A stretch of 64,000 nucleotides of DNA from Saprospiraceae bacterium (GTDB taxonomy: Bacteria > Bacteroidota > Bacteroidia > Chitinophagales > Saprospiraceae), in NCBI GenBank assembly GCA_016718205.1, contig JADKEB010000034.1, positions 1-64,000 on the forward strand, in the 5' to 3' direction. The translations under genes and the position numbers were made by a program. Within the stretch, counting starts at the first letter, position 1. Every line of letters begins with the position of its first letter. This document shows positions 25,164 to 35,054 of this stretch, piece after piece. A model generated the notes under the pieces. That model worked only from the letters and a program-made list of their open reading frames with translations. It made no database searches and was not told the origin of the DNA.

Positions 25164-27767
25164 ATGAAATCGTTAATTTTTAAAAATATTTGGCATCTGG
25201 CTATATTACTATTAGTGTCATGTGCTTCTAAAAAAGAAATCACGTATACTGCTCCGGATGACGGGTTACTCCAGGAAGAATTATTAGATACACTGGTGAT
25301 TACAAGTGGAGCAAATGTCATTGATTCATTGCCCAAAGAGTTCAGAGCTACAAAGACCATGGAGTATGATATTCTGCACACAAAGCTGGATCTCAGATTT
25401 GACTGGGCAAAAAGACATGTGCACGGTGTAGCAGACCTCACCATCAAACCATATTTCAAACCAATAAATTCTGTAATACTGGATGCTGTCGGATTTGATA
25501 TTCACTCTGTCAGCAATGCTACAGATGGAAAGGCATACATCTATCAATATGATGGTGTCTCACTGAATGTAGATCTTGGAAAAGAAATAAAAAGCTCTGA
25601 AAAAATTCAGGTAAGGATTCACTATACAGCAAAACCTGACGAAAATATAGCATCCGGAAGTGACGCCATCACATCTGACAAAGGACTGTTTTTCATCGAT
25701 CCGGACGACACAGACCCTGACCTCCCCACTCAGATATGGACCCAGGGCGAAACCGAAAATAACAGCAGGTGGTTTCCGACATTTGACAAACCCACAGAAA
25801 GATTTTCACAGGAAATCATCCTCACAGTTGACAAAAAGTTCAGTACTTTATCCAATGGTAAAAAAATATCTTCAAAACTGAATACTGATGGTACCAGATC
25901 TGATCACTGGAAACAAGACAGAGAGCACACACCCTATCTTGCTATGATAGCCGTTGGCGAATTTGATGAGGAGACTGATACTTGGAATTCCATACCACTT
26001 CATTATTACGTTGATAAAGGATTTGGCCGTCATGCCAAAAAAATATTTAACCATACGCCCGAAATGCTATCATTTTTTACTGAAAAGCTCAAATATCCTT
26101 ATCCTTGGGACAAATACAGTCAGGTGGTAGTAAGGGAATTTGTTTCGGGAGCAATGGAAAATACCGGAGCAGTAGTGTTTGGTGATTTTGTACAAAAAAC
26201 GGAGCGCGAACTCATCGACAATGACAATGACTACATCGTAGCCCACGAAATGATGCATCATTGGTTTGGCAATCTCGTCACTTGCGAAGATTGGTCCAAC
26301 CTGACGCTCAATGAAGGCTTTGCAAATTATGCTGAATATCTTTGGTTTGAGCACAAATATGGAAAGAACAGGGCCGAACACCACAGGATGAATGAAATGA
26401 ACGGATACTACAGTCAGGTGATGAGTGGCAGTGCCCACCCTTTGGTGGACTATTACTATGATGACAAAGAAAAAATGTTTGACGCCCACAGTTATAATAA
26501 AGGAGGATTAGTACTGCATATGCTTAGAAATTATCTGGGAGATGATGTTTTCTTTGCTTCACTCAATTACTACCTCAAAAAAAATGAAAATTCAGCTGTT
26601 GAAGTAGATGAACTTCGCATGGCGTTTGAAGACATCAGTGGCCAGGATCTTAATTGGTTTTTTGATCAGTGGTTTCTCGGTACGGGACACCCATATCTGG
26701 ATGTCAAATACACCTATAATGACGAAAACAAAGTGCTATTGGTAGAAGTAGATCAGTCGGGTACACCTAAAGGCTTTCATCAGAATTTCAGGCTTCCAGT
26801 AGATATTGCTATCTACTATCCTGATGGAAGTGTACAGTTTCACCCCGTCGTGATCAATGAAAAAAAACAAAGAATCCTCATAGAAGACCTTAAAATGAAG
26901 CCGGCCACCTATGTATTTGATGGTAAAAATGTGTTGCTTGCCATGATCAATGAAAACAAAACGAATGAGCAATACAAGGCTCAATTTAGATTTTCACCCA
27001 ACTATATGGACAAAATGGTAGCTTTTAGCAATACCTCTGATGGCAATTATGATCTTCTGGTCCAAGGTATGAATGAAAAACACCACACATTACGATCTCT
27101 TGCTATAAATGCGATTCCGGATAGTCTGCTGTTTCAGTATTTACCCATGCTTCAGGAAAAAACACTCAGCGATCCTCATTCAGAAGTAAGACATGATGCT
27201 TTGATGAGATTGGCAGGCAGTGAAGATTTTGATCCAGGAGCCTTGTGCAAATTGATCCTTGATACTGAAAAATCTTACCCTGTCATCGGGTTGGCTTTGG
27301 AGTTGCTGCATTCTGTTCAACCTGAAAAAGTAGGTCCCTATATCGAAAAATTAAAAAATGAAGATGCAGACCAGCTGGCAGGGACCTTGGTCTCTATCTT
27401 AACAGAAGATAGTCCTGAAAACTCAGAATACATCAGTAGAAAAGCAAAAAACATCAACCTTTACCAATTATTTGATTTCTATGAACGCTTACAGGAGTAT
27501 TTTCAAGGCAAAAGTATGAAGACGCTGACCGATGCATCAGAGTACCTTACGGAAATAGCCTCCTTTAAAAACGGCAATATGTACAGAAAGTATATAGCCA
27601 TGGTGACTCTCAATAAGATAGCTGAAGACCTCAGTTCAAGATATGAAACTTCAGCCAATGAAGATGAAAGAAAAACACTAGTCAATATCATTGATAAAAT
27701 TAACTTCATCGTTAAGAATGAAACAAATCCTGTGCTAAAAGAAAAGTACGAGGGAATGGAAAAATAA
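25164..27767 (+). CDS. M1 family aminopeptidase, lipoprotein
   Basis: An 867-residue zinc metallopeptidase. The signal peptide ends in a lipobox (LLLVSCAS, Cys20). Motifs are GAMENTG near residue 329, HEMMHHWFG near 360 with the two zinc His, and the zinc Glu in LNEGFANY about 18 residues later. The C-terminal third is a HEAT-like helical domain typical of long M1 enzymes. It trims N-terminal residues from peptides and is probably anchored in the periplasm or outer membrane. It is followed by the DUF3810 gene in the same direction. Confidence 0.92.
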   Translation: MKSLIFKNIWHLAILLLVSCASKKEITYTAPDDGLLQEELLDTLVITSGANVIDSLPKEFRATKTMEYDILHTKLDLRFDWAKRHVHGVADLTIKPYFKPINSVILDAVGFDIHSVSNATDGKAYIYQYDGVSLNVDLGKEIKSSEKIQVRIHYTAKPDENIASGSDAITSDKGLFFIDPDDTDPDLPTQIWTQGETENNSRWFPTFDKPTERFSQEIILTVDKKFSTLSNGKKISSKLNTDGTRSDHWKQDREHTPYLAMIAVGEFDEETDTWNSIPLHYYVDKGFGRHAKKIFNHTPEMLSFFTEKLKYPYPWDKYSQVVVREFVSGAMENTGAVVFGDFVQKTERELIDNDNDYIVAHEMMHHWFGNLVTCEDWSNLTLNEGFANYAEYLWFEHKYGKNRAEHHRMNEMNGYYSQVMSGSAHPLVDYYYDDKEKMFDAHSYNKGGLVLHMLRNYLGDDVFFASLNYYLKKNENSAVEVDELRMAFEDISGQDLNWFFDQWFLGTGHPYLDVKYTYNDENKVLLVEVDQSGTPKGFHQNFRLPVDIAIYYPDGSVQFHPVVINEKKQRILIEDLKMKPATYVFDGKNVLLAMINENKTNEQYKAQFRFSPNYMDKMVAFSNTSDGNYDLLVQGMNEKHHTLRSLAINAIPDSLLFQYLPMLQEKTLSDPHSEVRHDALMRLAGSEDFDPGALCKLILDTEKSYPVIGLALELLHSVQPEKVGPYIEKLKNEDADQLAGTLVSILTEDSPENSEYISRKAKNINLYQLFDFYERLQEYFQGKSMKTLTDASEYLTEIASFKNGNMYRKYIAMVTLNKIAEDLSSRYETSANEDERKTLVNIIDKINFIVKNETNPVLKEKYEGMEK

Positions 27768-27801
27768 TCCTATACAGGTGATATATCCAAGAATATCTCT
27801 T

Positions 27802-28872
27802 ATGATGAGCATGATCAAATATAAAGGGCTCTCAGCACTGGCGATCCTTGTCTTAATACACCTTGTATCTGCATTGGGACTGGCACAATGGGTCTTTCAA
27901 ATCTATGGAACATTTATATTTCCACTGATACGTAGCATATATGATTATACACTGGGTATGATACCCTTTGCTTTCATTTATATTTTGATTCCGGTGCTTC
28001 TTCTTTTATTTTTTTTCAGGAAATATAAAAAAGCAGGAAGTAAATCAGGAACCTGGATGGATCAAATCTTAAGTACCTTTAATTTTCTTGGATGGGTCAT
28101 CTTCCTTTTTTACTTTTTGTGGGGATTCAACTATTACCGGCCATCGTGGATAGAAAAACATGGTCTCACAGCTGTATACCCTGATTCTGTAATGTTAATG
28201 CAAGAAATGCAGTTAGTCTCTGCAAAAGTAAATGCACTTAGAATCAAAATATCAAAGGATACTTCAGCACTAGCATACCATCCTGATTGGACGATGATGG
28301 AAAATGATATCCGTATAGAACAAAAACGTTTTCTGACATCCTACGGTGACAAAGCCACAGGAAGAGTAAGGATCAGGCAATTGTTCCCCAAAGGCATTTT
28401 ATTGTCATTATCTACTGCAGGCATATACATACCATTGGTTTGTGAAGGTCATATAGATCCTGGTTTGAACCCTATTCAATGGCCATTTACTTTGGCTCAC
28501 GAAATGGCTCATGGGTACGGATATACTGATGAAGGGGAGTGCAATTTTATAGGTTTTGTCACTTGTATCAAATCTGAAAATTCTCATATCCAATATTCAG
28601 GATGGTTGGGTTACTGGCGATATTTGTACCGGGAAGTGGATCATCTTTCTGAAGAAAGGGCTGACAATGTGTATGCATCTATGTTGCCAGGAGTAAAAGC
28701 AGATCTGAAGGCCATCAGAAAAGATATCAACAGATACCCTGACATCCTGCCCTGGTTCAGGGATGTGATTTATGATTTATATTTAAAATCACATGGCATG
28801 TCAGATGGATTGGCGAGTTATGACGGGATTATTTCTCTGGTTCTGACCTGGAAAAAGGAAGCTGGTTATTAA
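27802..28872 (+). CDS. DUF3810 membrane zinc-protease-like protein
   Basis: About 356 residues from the ATG at 27802; a GTG eight codons upstream is possible. Three hydrophobic segments fill the first 110 residues. The soluble part has LAHEMAHGYGYTDEGECNFIGF, an HExxH motif with a downstream Glu, as in gluzincin-type peptidases and DUF3810. It is probably co-transcribed with the M1 peptidase (about 35 bp apart), and the pair may act in peptide turnover in the envelope. Activity of DUF3810 is unproven. Confidence 0.8.
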   Translation: MMSMIKYKGLSALAILVLIHLVSALGLAQWVFQIYGTFIFPLIRSIYDYTLGMIPFAFIYILIPVLLLLFFFRKYKKAGSKSGTWMDQILSTFNFLGWVIFLFYFLWGFNYYRPSWIEKHGLTAVYPDSVMLMQEMQLVSAKVNALRIKISKDTSALAYHPDWTMMENDIRIEQKRFLTSYGDKATGRVRIRQLFPKGILLSLSTAGIYIPLVCEGHIDPGLNPIQWPFTLAHEMAHGYGYTDEGECNFIGFVTCIKSENSHIQYSGWLGYWRYLYREVDHLSEERADNVYASMLPGVKADLKAIRKDINRYPDILPWFRDVIYDLYLKSHGMSDGLASYDGIISLVLTWKKEAGY

Positions 28873-29414
28873 AGTTGTAGATTGTAAGGAGGTTTCTTTA
28901 GGGGATTTATAACTTGATTTGCTGTTTGACCATCGTATTGATTTGCACTGTGTACTACTACATTCCACACTAGCCCCAATGTATCTGTCACAATATGCCT
29001 TTTCCTTCCATTTATCTTTTTATTCCCATCAATGCCTTTATTTTAAGAGACAAAAGGTCCTGCTTTAATGGATTGACTATCAATGCTTAACATGCCAGGA
29101 CTATCAGATTTGTTTCTTCTTGATCTCTCATATATGTTTAATGCTTCGTTTAACTTAAATAAGGTACCATCTAATGACCACTTTCTAAAATAGTAATATA
29201 CAGAATTCCATTTAGGAAAAATACACGGCATATTTCTCCATTTACTTCCAGTCCTTAAAATCCAAAGAATGCCATCAACGATATCCCTTAAATTGAGTTG
29301 CCTTTTTCTTTTGACAGGTAAATATTTTGACATAAATTGCCACTGGGAATCGCTCAGTTTAGTAAATTGAGTTTGCATAATATTTCTTATTTTGATTAAG
29401 GCAAATTTATGCAT
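28873..29414 (-). pseudogene. IS5 family transposase, truncated with internal stop
   Basis: The minus strand encodes an IS5-type (IS1182/IS4-like DDE) N-terminus: FTKLSDSQWQFMSKYLP, DGILWILRTGSKWRNMP, YYYFRKW and LSIDSQSIKAGPFVS. A TAA follows, then the same frame continues NKGIDGNKKINGRKRHIVTDTLG and VVVHSANQYDG. So one stop interrupts the domain (SENKG would be expected) and the C-terminal half with the last catalytic acid is missing. It cannot encode an active enzyme. Confidence 0.85.
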
Positions 29415-29456
29415 TGATTCCCACTTTTTTACATATTTAAAAATTTAAACATACTC
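28873..29456 (-). mobile_element. IS5 family element remnant (one end only)
   Basis: The transposase-start end is intact: the terminal sequence is GAGTATGTTTAAATTTTT read inward from 29456, the same 18 bases as the MITE at 24684. The other end is missing; no matching repeat occurs near 28873, so the element is truncated right after the DUF3810 stop. A TTA outside the intact end fits a TNA target. Confidence 0.75.
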
Positions 29457-29617
29457 TTATTTTAAAACAACAAAGGTAATTTCTTTGCCATCAAAAACAT
29501 CCATAATTGTAGAGAAGACATTGATGTTTTGTTTTCGGAGTGTTGATGTAAATCCAGCTATTCTGGCATGGTGATTTGCTCCCTCCGTTGATCTGAATGT
29601 GTTGGATACTTGGGTGT
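29457..29617 (-). pseudogene. C-terminal tail of a second transposase (possibly IS66-like)
   Basis: A minus-strand frame without start reads FRSTEGANHHARIAG, then STLRKQNINVFST and DVFDGKEITFVVLK, ending in TAA at 29457. It looks like a transposase C-terminus, which I tentatively link to IS66-like proteins. The IS5 remnant lies directly against its stop, so IS5 probably inserted beside it. Confidence 0.4.
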
Positions 29618-29980
29618 ATCCCATTTTTTCATTCAATTGTTATTAAACCTAAATATCTAGAATGAGTTCCGTTATGAAGATCAAAAATACAACCTGCCCG
29701 CTTCGGAGCAGGCGGGTAAAATAAGCATTTTGGACGACAAATCATACTGTGTGCAGCTTTAGCTGTAGCATCGCTACCGCAAGGAGGTACAGGTTATGGT
29801 GCGAAGTGTAAAATGAACGTAGTGCCTTATTTTGCAGTACTTTTGGTCTGGAATAGGAAATTCATTTTAGATTTTTAGGTTAAACTCTTTTTTTCACCCT
29901 TTAGGCCTGCCTGCCGAGTAGGCATGGGATGGGGCAAAACAAAAGGAATTTTTATTAAAGTGCAATTTTGGGAGACACCC
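29612..29980. repeat. GGGTGTATCCCA repeat family, copy 1, interrupted
   Basis: The ends GGGTGTATCCCA and GGAGACACCC flank arms TTTTTTCATTCAATTG and AAAGTGCAATTTTGGG that match copies at 43236 and 48507. The uninterrupted copies are about 108 bp. Here a 234-bp element splits the left arm, and a short GC-rich palindrome (GCCTGCC..GGCA) is added in the middle. Confidence 0.7.
29647..29880. mobile_element. Nested 234-bp element with inverted ends
   Basis: The left end is ACCTAAATATCTAGAATG; the right end, complemented, is ACCTAAAAATCTAAAATG (16 of 18 match). TAA flanks both sides. The interior has a CCTGCCCGC..GCGGGTA palindrome and no coding frame. It is inserted inside the GGGTGTATCCCA repeat copy, which dates it as younger. 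Confidence 0.6.
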
Positions 29981-29988
29981 AAATGTTT

Positions 29989-30402
29989 TTATATTTTTGC
30001 AGGATATTCTACACAATTTCTGGGTGTTTCCCACAGTTTGATCGATAAATCAAATTCGCTTTCAATTTTCTGTCGCAGGATATCGTAAATCACTACAGAG
30101 ATATTTTCAGCACTAGGTATAAGATCAATAAAATCGGGGACATCAAGATTCAGATTTTTATGATCAAATCTCTCTTCAATTTCCATTTTTATCAAGTTGG
30201 CTAAGAGTTTCATATCATAAACGTATCCGGTTTCCGGATCTATTTCTCCTGTCAATTTGACCTCAAGTTCATAATTGTGACCATGATAGTTTGCATTATT
30301 GCATAGCCCGAAAACTTCTTGATTTTTTTCTTCAGACCACTTTCTGTTATGCAATCTATGCGCCGCATTAAAATGGCTTTTTCTGATTACTGAAGCCTTC
30401 AT
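29989..30402 (-). CDS. queD: 6-pyruvoyl-tetrahydropterin synthase / QueD family
   Basis: A 137-residue T-fold enzyme. Zinc ligands are the His in HFNAAHRL near residue 15 and the two in YHGHNYEL near residue 40. FDHKNLNLD and the late Glu in KLWETPRNCVEY complete the family pattern. It converts dihydroneopterin triphosphate to 6-carboxy-tetrahydropterin (queuosine pathway) or to 6-pyruvoyl-tetrahydropterin. In Bacteroidota such proteins are usually called QueD. No other queuosine gene is adjacent. Confidence 0.88.
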   Translation of the reverse strand: MKASVIRKSHFNAAHRLHNRKWSEEKNQEVFGLCNNANYHGHNYELEVKLTGEIDPETGYVYDMKLLANLIKMEIEERFDHKNLNLDVPDFIDLIPSAENISVVIYDILRQKIESEFDLSIKLWETPRNCVEYPAKI

Positions 30403-30618
30403 CTTTGCAATTTGTGTTGATATTTTATTAACTGATTCAAAACAGTAAAGCTAACAATAGAAATATTTATTTGTTTGCCGATGACAGGTTAAATAAAATA
30501 TATTTAGTGCCCCATTCCATTATAATGGTACCAGAGTCAAAATATGATGTTATTGTTGTATTTTTGACCTTCAAATCAGAATTAATCGCAGATTATTTGA
30601 CAATAAATATTGAATTAA

Positions 30619-31743
30619 GTGTTTTTCAAAGAAATTGCAGGAAAAGAATCGGTCAAAAAAAGTTTAATCAAAGCAGTCGATAATGGCAGAATACCTCATG
30701 CACAGTTGTTTTTAGGTAAAGAAGGATTCGGAGCACTACCTATGGCACTGGCATATGCATCATATATCCAATGCCAGGAGAGAGTTGATGCAGATAGTTG
30801 CGGTGTATGTTCCAATTGTATTAAATCACATAAATTTATCCACCCGGACATTCACTTTTCTTTCCCTGTGGTAAAATCCGGTGATAAAAAACGTTCAGAT
30901 ACTACAAGTGATGACTTCCTTCCTAAGTGGAGAGAGATTCTTAAAACCAATCCGGATATGAATACAAGCGATTGGTTGCAACATATAGACGCAGACAACA
31001 ATCTTCCCAATATCAATGTCAAAGAATGTAATGATATCATGCATAAACTCAATATGATGTCTTTTGAATCTGACAATAAGATTCTGATCATGTGGTTGCC
31101 CGAGTATCTCCTCAATGAAGGTAACAGACTTCTTAAACTCATCGAAGAACCGACAGACAATACCTTCATTATTTTAGTTGCAGAAAATCAGGACATGATA
31201 CTCCAGACTATATTGAGTCGATGCCAATTGGTAAAAATCCCCGCATATGAAAACTATGAAATAAGCAATTTTCTGGTGAAGAAATACGGAATTCATCAGG
31301 ATCAAGCACTACAGTTTGCTAATCTGGCCGATGGCAATATTAATGCTGCTATGAATATTGCAAAAAATGAAGCTACTGATTATTCTGAAATGCTTATTTC
31401 CTGGCTGAGGGTGGCATATAAATCTGATGCCGTAGAAATCAATGAATGGATAAAAGGAATTTCTGAAATGGATAAAGACGAACAAAAGAATTTTTTTGAA
31501 TATGGTCTTCACTTTTTCAGACAATATTTATTCAGAATGATGACAAAATCAGAAAATGTTCAACTCACATCAAAGGAAATGGATGTAGCTGCGAAAATGG
31601 AAAAAATCATCAATACATCCAAAGCTGAAGTTATCATCAAGCTAATAAATGACTCCATCGAGAATATCAACAGGAATATAAATCTCAGGATAATGTTGTT
31701 TTCTGACACTTTGACCATAGGACAGGAATTAAGGAATAACTAA
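30619..31743 (+). CDS. holB: DNA polymerase III subunit delta prime
   Basis: A 374-residue clamp-loader protein. It has a degenerate P-loop (LGKEGFGALP, lacking GKT as is usual for delta prime), zinc cysteines (CQE, then CGVCSNC near residue 60) and the family motifs NEGNRLLKLIEEP and ILSRCQLVKIP. It opens the ring of the beta clamp together with delta and tau/gamma. I use the GTG at 30619, which gives MFFKEIAGKESV, the family's usual start. No upstream ATG is in frame nearby. It stands alone. Confidence 0.88.
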   Translation: MFFKEIAGKESVKKSLIKAVDNGRIPHAQLFLGKEGFGALPMALAYASYIQCQERVDADSCGVCSNCIKSHKFIHPDIHFSFPVVKSGDKKRSDTTSDDFLPKWREILKTNPDMNTSDWLQHIDADNNLPNINVKECNDIMHKLNMMSFESDNKILIMWLPEYLLNEGNRLLKLIEEPTDNTFIILVAENQDMILQTILSRCQLVKIPAYENYEISNFLVKKYGIHQDQALQFANLADGNINAAMNIAKNEATDYSEMLISWLRVAYKSDAVEINEWIKGISEMDKDEQKNFFEYGLHFFRQYLFRMMTKSENVQLTSKEMDVAAKMEKIINTSKAEVIIKLINDSIENINRNINLRIMLFSDTLTIGQELRNN

Positions 31744-31882
31744 TGCCTTTTGTAACAATAAATGTAAATAATCCGGACCTACTACTACTAATATTTTCTA
31801 TGTTATCGTAGGAAAACCTTTCTGAACATAATTAAGGTATACTATAAATTCCATTCTGACAAATTTTGTATTTGTTTGTTTT

Positions 31883-32791
31883 TCAGCCAAATGATTTGTT
31901 GTGAGCCAAGTTTTTAATGTTTGCTCTTTTCCAGCGGTTGTGAGACCAAAGCCAATATTCAGGATTTTGTTTAATTTCAGCTTCAAGTATCCTTGAATAT
32001 TTTTCAGTAATCTCTCCTTCTATGGTGTCGGCAGAATCATCGGATATAAGGTAAAAGTTCAACTCATACCATACATCACTTGCGATAATTGGCTTTTGAG
32101 AGAGATATACCACAGGATAATGATATTTTTTTGCCAGTTTTTCTGCCCCTGTCATCCACGGGGTGTGCTGATTCAAAAAGGTATTCCAATAGACTCCATT
32201 CATATTCAATGGTGACTGATCTCCTAAAAAGACGTACAAGACTCTTTCCATTTTCAATTCTTGCATAACTCTGGCAGTAAGATGGATGGGATAAAGATGT
32301 AATCCAAATTTTGACCGGGCTTCAAACATTATTTTTTCTACATCAGAACCTGACATTGGCTTATAAAATGCTACAACTTTCATCCTTGTCAATGCCGGAA
32401 AAGCAACCATATTAACTTCCCAGTTTCCGAAGTGAGATGCAGTAACAATTACACTCATTTGATTGTTGAAATATCCTTCCCAACGATCTTGTTCATGATA
32501 ATTGATTTTTGATTTTAACACCTTTTGATCAAACGAAAGCATCATGATAGTTTCCTTAATATAGCGAAACATAACACTATAATACTTGTCAACTATTTGA
32601 TTTCTATCATCTTCTGCATAAACATCACAAAAACTGTTATTAAGATTGTCCTTTATCACACACTTGCGATAGCTTACCAGATTTTTCACAATAAATTTAA
32701 ATACAGTCAGTAAGAATTCAAAAAGCACAGGAAAATACTTAACCAATCCTTTCAATATTAACATAGAACCTTTGATCACCTGACGCTTCAT
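31883..32791 (-). CDS. Lipid A biosynthesis acyltransferase family (LpxL-like)
   Basis: About 302 residues from the ATG at 32791; a start at 32860 would overlap the previous gene. It has an N-terminal hydrophobic stretch. The catalytic HFGNWE motif (His and Glu) lies near residue 120, and GDQSP is near residue 185. These enzymes add secondary acyl chains to lipid A at the inner membrane. It lies 30 bp after pabC and is probably in the pabB-pabC transcript. Some Bacteroidota members act on other lipids. Confidence 0.85.
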   Translation of the reverse strand: MKRQVIKGSMLILKGLVKYFPVLFEFLLTVFKFIVKNLVSYRKCVIKDNLNNSFCDVYAEDDRNQIVDKYYSVMFRYIKETIMMLSFDQKVLKSKINYHEQDRWEGYFNNQMSVIVTASHFGNWEVNMVAFPALTRMKVVAFYKPMSGSDVEKIMFEARSKFGLHLYPIHLTARVMQELKMERVLYVFLGDQSPLNMNGVYWNTFLNQHTPWMTGAEKLAKKYHYPVVYLSQKPIIASDVWYELNFYLISDDSADTIEGEITEKYSRILEAEIKQNPEYWLWSHNRWKRANIKNLAHNKSFG

Positions 32792-32822
32792 TTCTTGTAA
32801 TTTTACACCATTCAGCTTGAGG

Positions 32823-33419
32823 TTATATGATAATATGATCAACAGACATTTTGATCGCATTAAGTGGTGTCAGAGCATTGATTAAATGGATATAATCATA
32901 CTTATAAATGTCTTCGGCTTTAATTTCTTTTTTTGTGATCATTTTTGTATTTAATAAAAACTGCCTCTGTATCCCTTTTAGCAAAGGATCAGAAGGAGTA
33001 AAATAGGCGTGCCCTTTCTGAAAAACTACATTATAATAATATGCGTCAGTAATAAGTCCTTTCCTGCACACCAAAATTTCATCAGCATTTCCTTTTTCAT
33101 GAAATAATGCATCCAAATCAACCCTTTCCAAAAATTTGAAGGAGTATTCAATATCGTCATTTGTCACTAATCTGATCATAGATATTTCGCGAATGATATA
33201 TGGAGTAATCTGATGATCAATGATGTCTTCAGCATAAATAATTCTGCATTTAAATACACCTTCCAAGGGAACATCCAATGATCTGAGATATGCTTCCAGA
33301 CTTAATGGTTTGCGCTTACCAAACAAGAGCTTCCTTGCAAGATTTAACCTGTGTTCATGAAGGTCTGCATTGATAAAACAGCCATCGTGCAACTTAATTG
33401 TTTCTACTAACTGGGACAT
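32823..33419 (-). CDS. pabC: Aminotransferase class IV protein, probable 4-amino-4-deoxychorismate lyase
   Basis: About 198 residues from the ATG at 33419. It carries VETIKLHDGCF, HRLNLAR and a late QRQFLLNTK/INALTPLNAI, typical of short PabC-like class IV PLP enzymes. The PLP lysine is likely in the FKFLER region, though I cannot fix it with certainty. The reaction gives 4-aminobenzoate and pyruvate for folate. The start overlaps the end of pabB by about 26 bp, which supports the pairing. Confidence 0.8.
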   Translation of the reverse strand: MSQLVETIKLHDGCFINADLHEHRLNLARKLLFGKRKPLSLEAYLRSLDVPLEGVFKCRIIYAEDIIDHQITPYIIREISMIRLVTNDDIEYSFKFLERVDLDALFHEKGNADEILVCRKGLITDAYYYNVVFQKGHAYFTPSDPLLKGIQRQFLLNTKMITKKEIKAEDIYKYDYIHLINALTPLNAIKMSVDHIII

Positions 33420-34380
33420 AAACTTTTTCATTCATTTCATTATATTCTGAATGCATGTCACTTTGATGAGTTATTCCACATCCGCTTCGGTAATACAGTT
33501 TATCCCCTACCCTTTCGATATAACGAATCATCACACCTGAATCTACATTTACACCATCAAATATTCCAAAAATACCTGTGTAAAACCCTCGTGGGCAAAT
33601 TTCATTTTGGTCAATTATTTCCACCGTTTTCTTTTTTGGTGCTCCGCTTATACTCCCGGCGGGAAGAATAGCCTTAAATATATCACCCAATCTACCAGGA
33701 TAATCAGGGTCTAATTGACCCGTAATTTCAGAACTCACCTGATATAAAGTCTTACTGGAAGTATGTACTTCTTCAAGGTATCTAAATCTTTCAACCCTTA
33801 CATTATCAGCCACCATGCTCAGGTCATTTCTCAGGAGATCTACGATAGTGTAGTGTTCGGCAGTTTCTTTAGGATCGTGCAAAATAATATTTCCGGCATT
33901 TTTTATACTGGCATCAATAGTACCTTTCATAGGAAAAGTCTTTATTTTATCTTCGACAATCTGAATAAATGATTCCGGTGATGAAACTATAAACTCATCT
34001 TTGAAATATAATTTATATTTAGCGTGTGACACATTAAATAATTCGCGAAGATTATAATTAGTTATTATTTCGGTCGGAAAAGTCAGGTTGATTAAAAAAG
34101 TATTACCATAATTCAACTCTTCCATTACAGATTTAAAAGATCCCGCATATTGATCCACTGAAACTGATACTTTCGCAAACTCCAAATTCTTTGAAATAGT
34201 ACCAGACAAAGTATAATTTTTAATTTGATTCAACTTGAAAAGTATATTGAAAGGTACACTGTCCAATGTATAAATAAGGGGAGATTTTAATTCAAAATCA
34301 AGAATGAAAAGAAAAGGGATTCGGGCATTTCCCAACTCATTCATTTTTTCGGTCCAATTGATTTTTTTCGATGCCTCCAT
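33394..34380 (-). CDS. pabB: Aminodeoxychorismate synthase component I
   Basis: About 328 residues from the ATG at 34380. The chorismate-binding motifs FPMKGTI, LRNDLSMVA, GSISGAPKKKTVEIID, RGFYTGIFG and the late YRSGCGIT are in place. It forms aminodeoxychorismate from chorismate and ammonia, and overlaps pabC, the next pathway step. It is shorter than anthranilate synthase (no long N-terminal domain). A -7 box overlaps the alternative TTG start at 34386, so the ATG at 34380 must be used and the mRNA is probably leaderless. Confidence 0.88.
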   Translation of the reverse strand: MEASKKINWTEKMNELGNARIPFLFILDFELKSPLIYTLDSVPFNILFKLNQIKNYTLSGTISKNLEFAKVSVSVDQYAGSFKSVMEELNYGNTFLINLTFPTEIITNYNLRELFNVSHAKYKLYFKDEFIVSSPESFIQIVEDKIKTFPMKGTIDASIKNAGNIILHDPKETAEHYTIVDLLRNDLSMVADNVRVERFRYLEEVHTSSKTLYQVSSEITGQLDPDYPGRLGDIFKAILPAGSISGAPKKKTVEIIDQNEICPRGFYTGIFGIFDGVNVDSGVMIRYIERVGDKLYYRSGCGITHQSDMHSEYNEMNEKVYVPVSRNN

Positions 34381-34383
34381 ATG

Positions 34384-34391
34384 CAAAAATA
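34384..34391 (-). promoter_or_regulatory. -7 box abutting the pabB start
   Basis: The minus strand reads TATTTTTG, then CAT, then ATG. The box matches TAnnTTTG and is only 3 bases from the start codon, as for the Septu-like ATPase and ygiQ genes. Confidence 0.5.
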
Positions 34392-34581
34392 CTGATTTTA
34401 CTTTTCCCCTACAGAAAGAACTTCAACACAAACCTATATTCAGGCATTTAGGTTTAAATAATAGTCAAAAGTAAAACAATCAGTTCGATAAATTGTCCCA
34501 AAATCACTTAACAGCAATCTGGTCAATTCAGTCTGAGTCACCATTTTTAAATTTAAGTACTTAAAAATTCAATCAAAAAAT

Positions 34582-34722
34582 AGTGCATATTTAAAATATT
34601 TTCAAATAGTAAATGAAGATATTATGGTTTTGGCAATAAAATAATCCACAAAATTTATTTAAGATAATTTTGAAACCAGGCTTATAATACATTGATTTTA
34701 AGGCACTAAAAATTAAACTCTA
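34582..34722. mobile_element. MITE with IS5-type ends, decayed copy 2
   Basis: It aligns with the element at 24684 over most of its length: TATGGTT.TGGCAATAAAATAATC at 34622 and AATACATTGATTTTAAGGCA near 34686 are shared nearly base for base. The ends are worn (AGTGCATATTTAAAA and AAATTAAACTCTACT). The rest of the 34392-35054 gap is AT-rich with no gene seen. Confidence 0.7.
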
Positions 34723-35054
34723 CTTTAAAAAATGTAGAAATAATCATAATTTAAAGAAAATTTGATTATAAATAGTGACAAAAATTTATTGTTAAAGTCT
34801 AAACATAAGTTGTACTTATTTTGTTAATTTATTTCCTGCCCCTAAAAAGTCAACAGACGACAAAATGATATTATTTTTTAAGCATTATATGCAATTTTTA
34901 TTTACATTTTAATTTTATATATAATCACAAGCTTTAATATTAGAACCGATCATATATAAATATTAATAAAATATCCAATTTCCTATTTTAAAAATAAATA
35001 ATTGTTAACAAATATTTATTTATTTGTTTTACAAAAAAAAAATTAAATTATTCT

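Noticed and set aside
28873..29980. Intact composite transposon
   Set aside because: The IS5 has one end only and a stop in the transposase; the second transposase is a tail only; the flanking repeats belong to other families.
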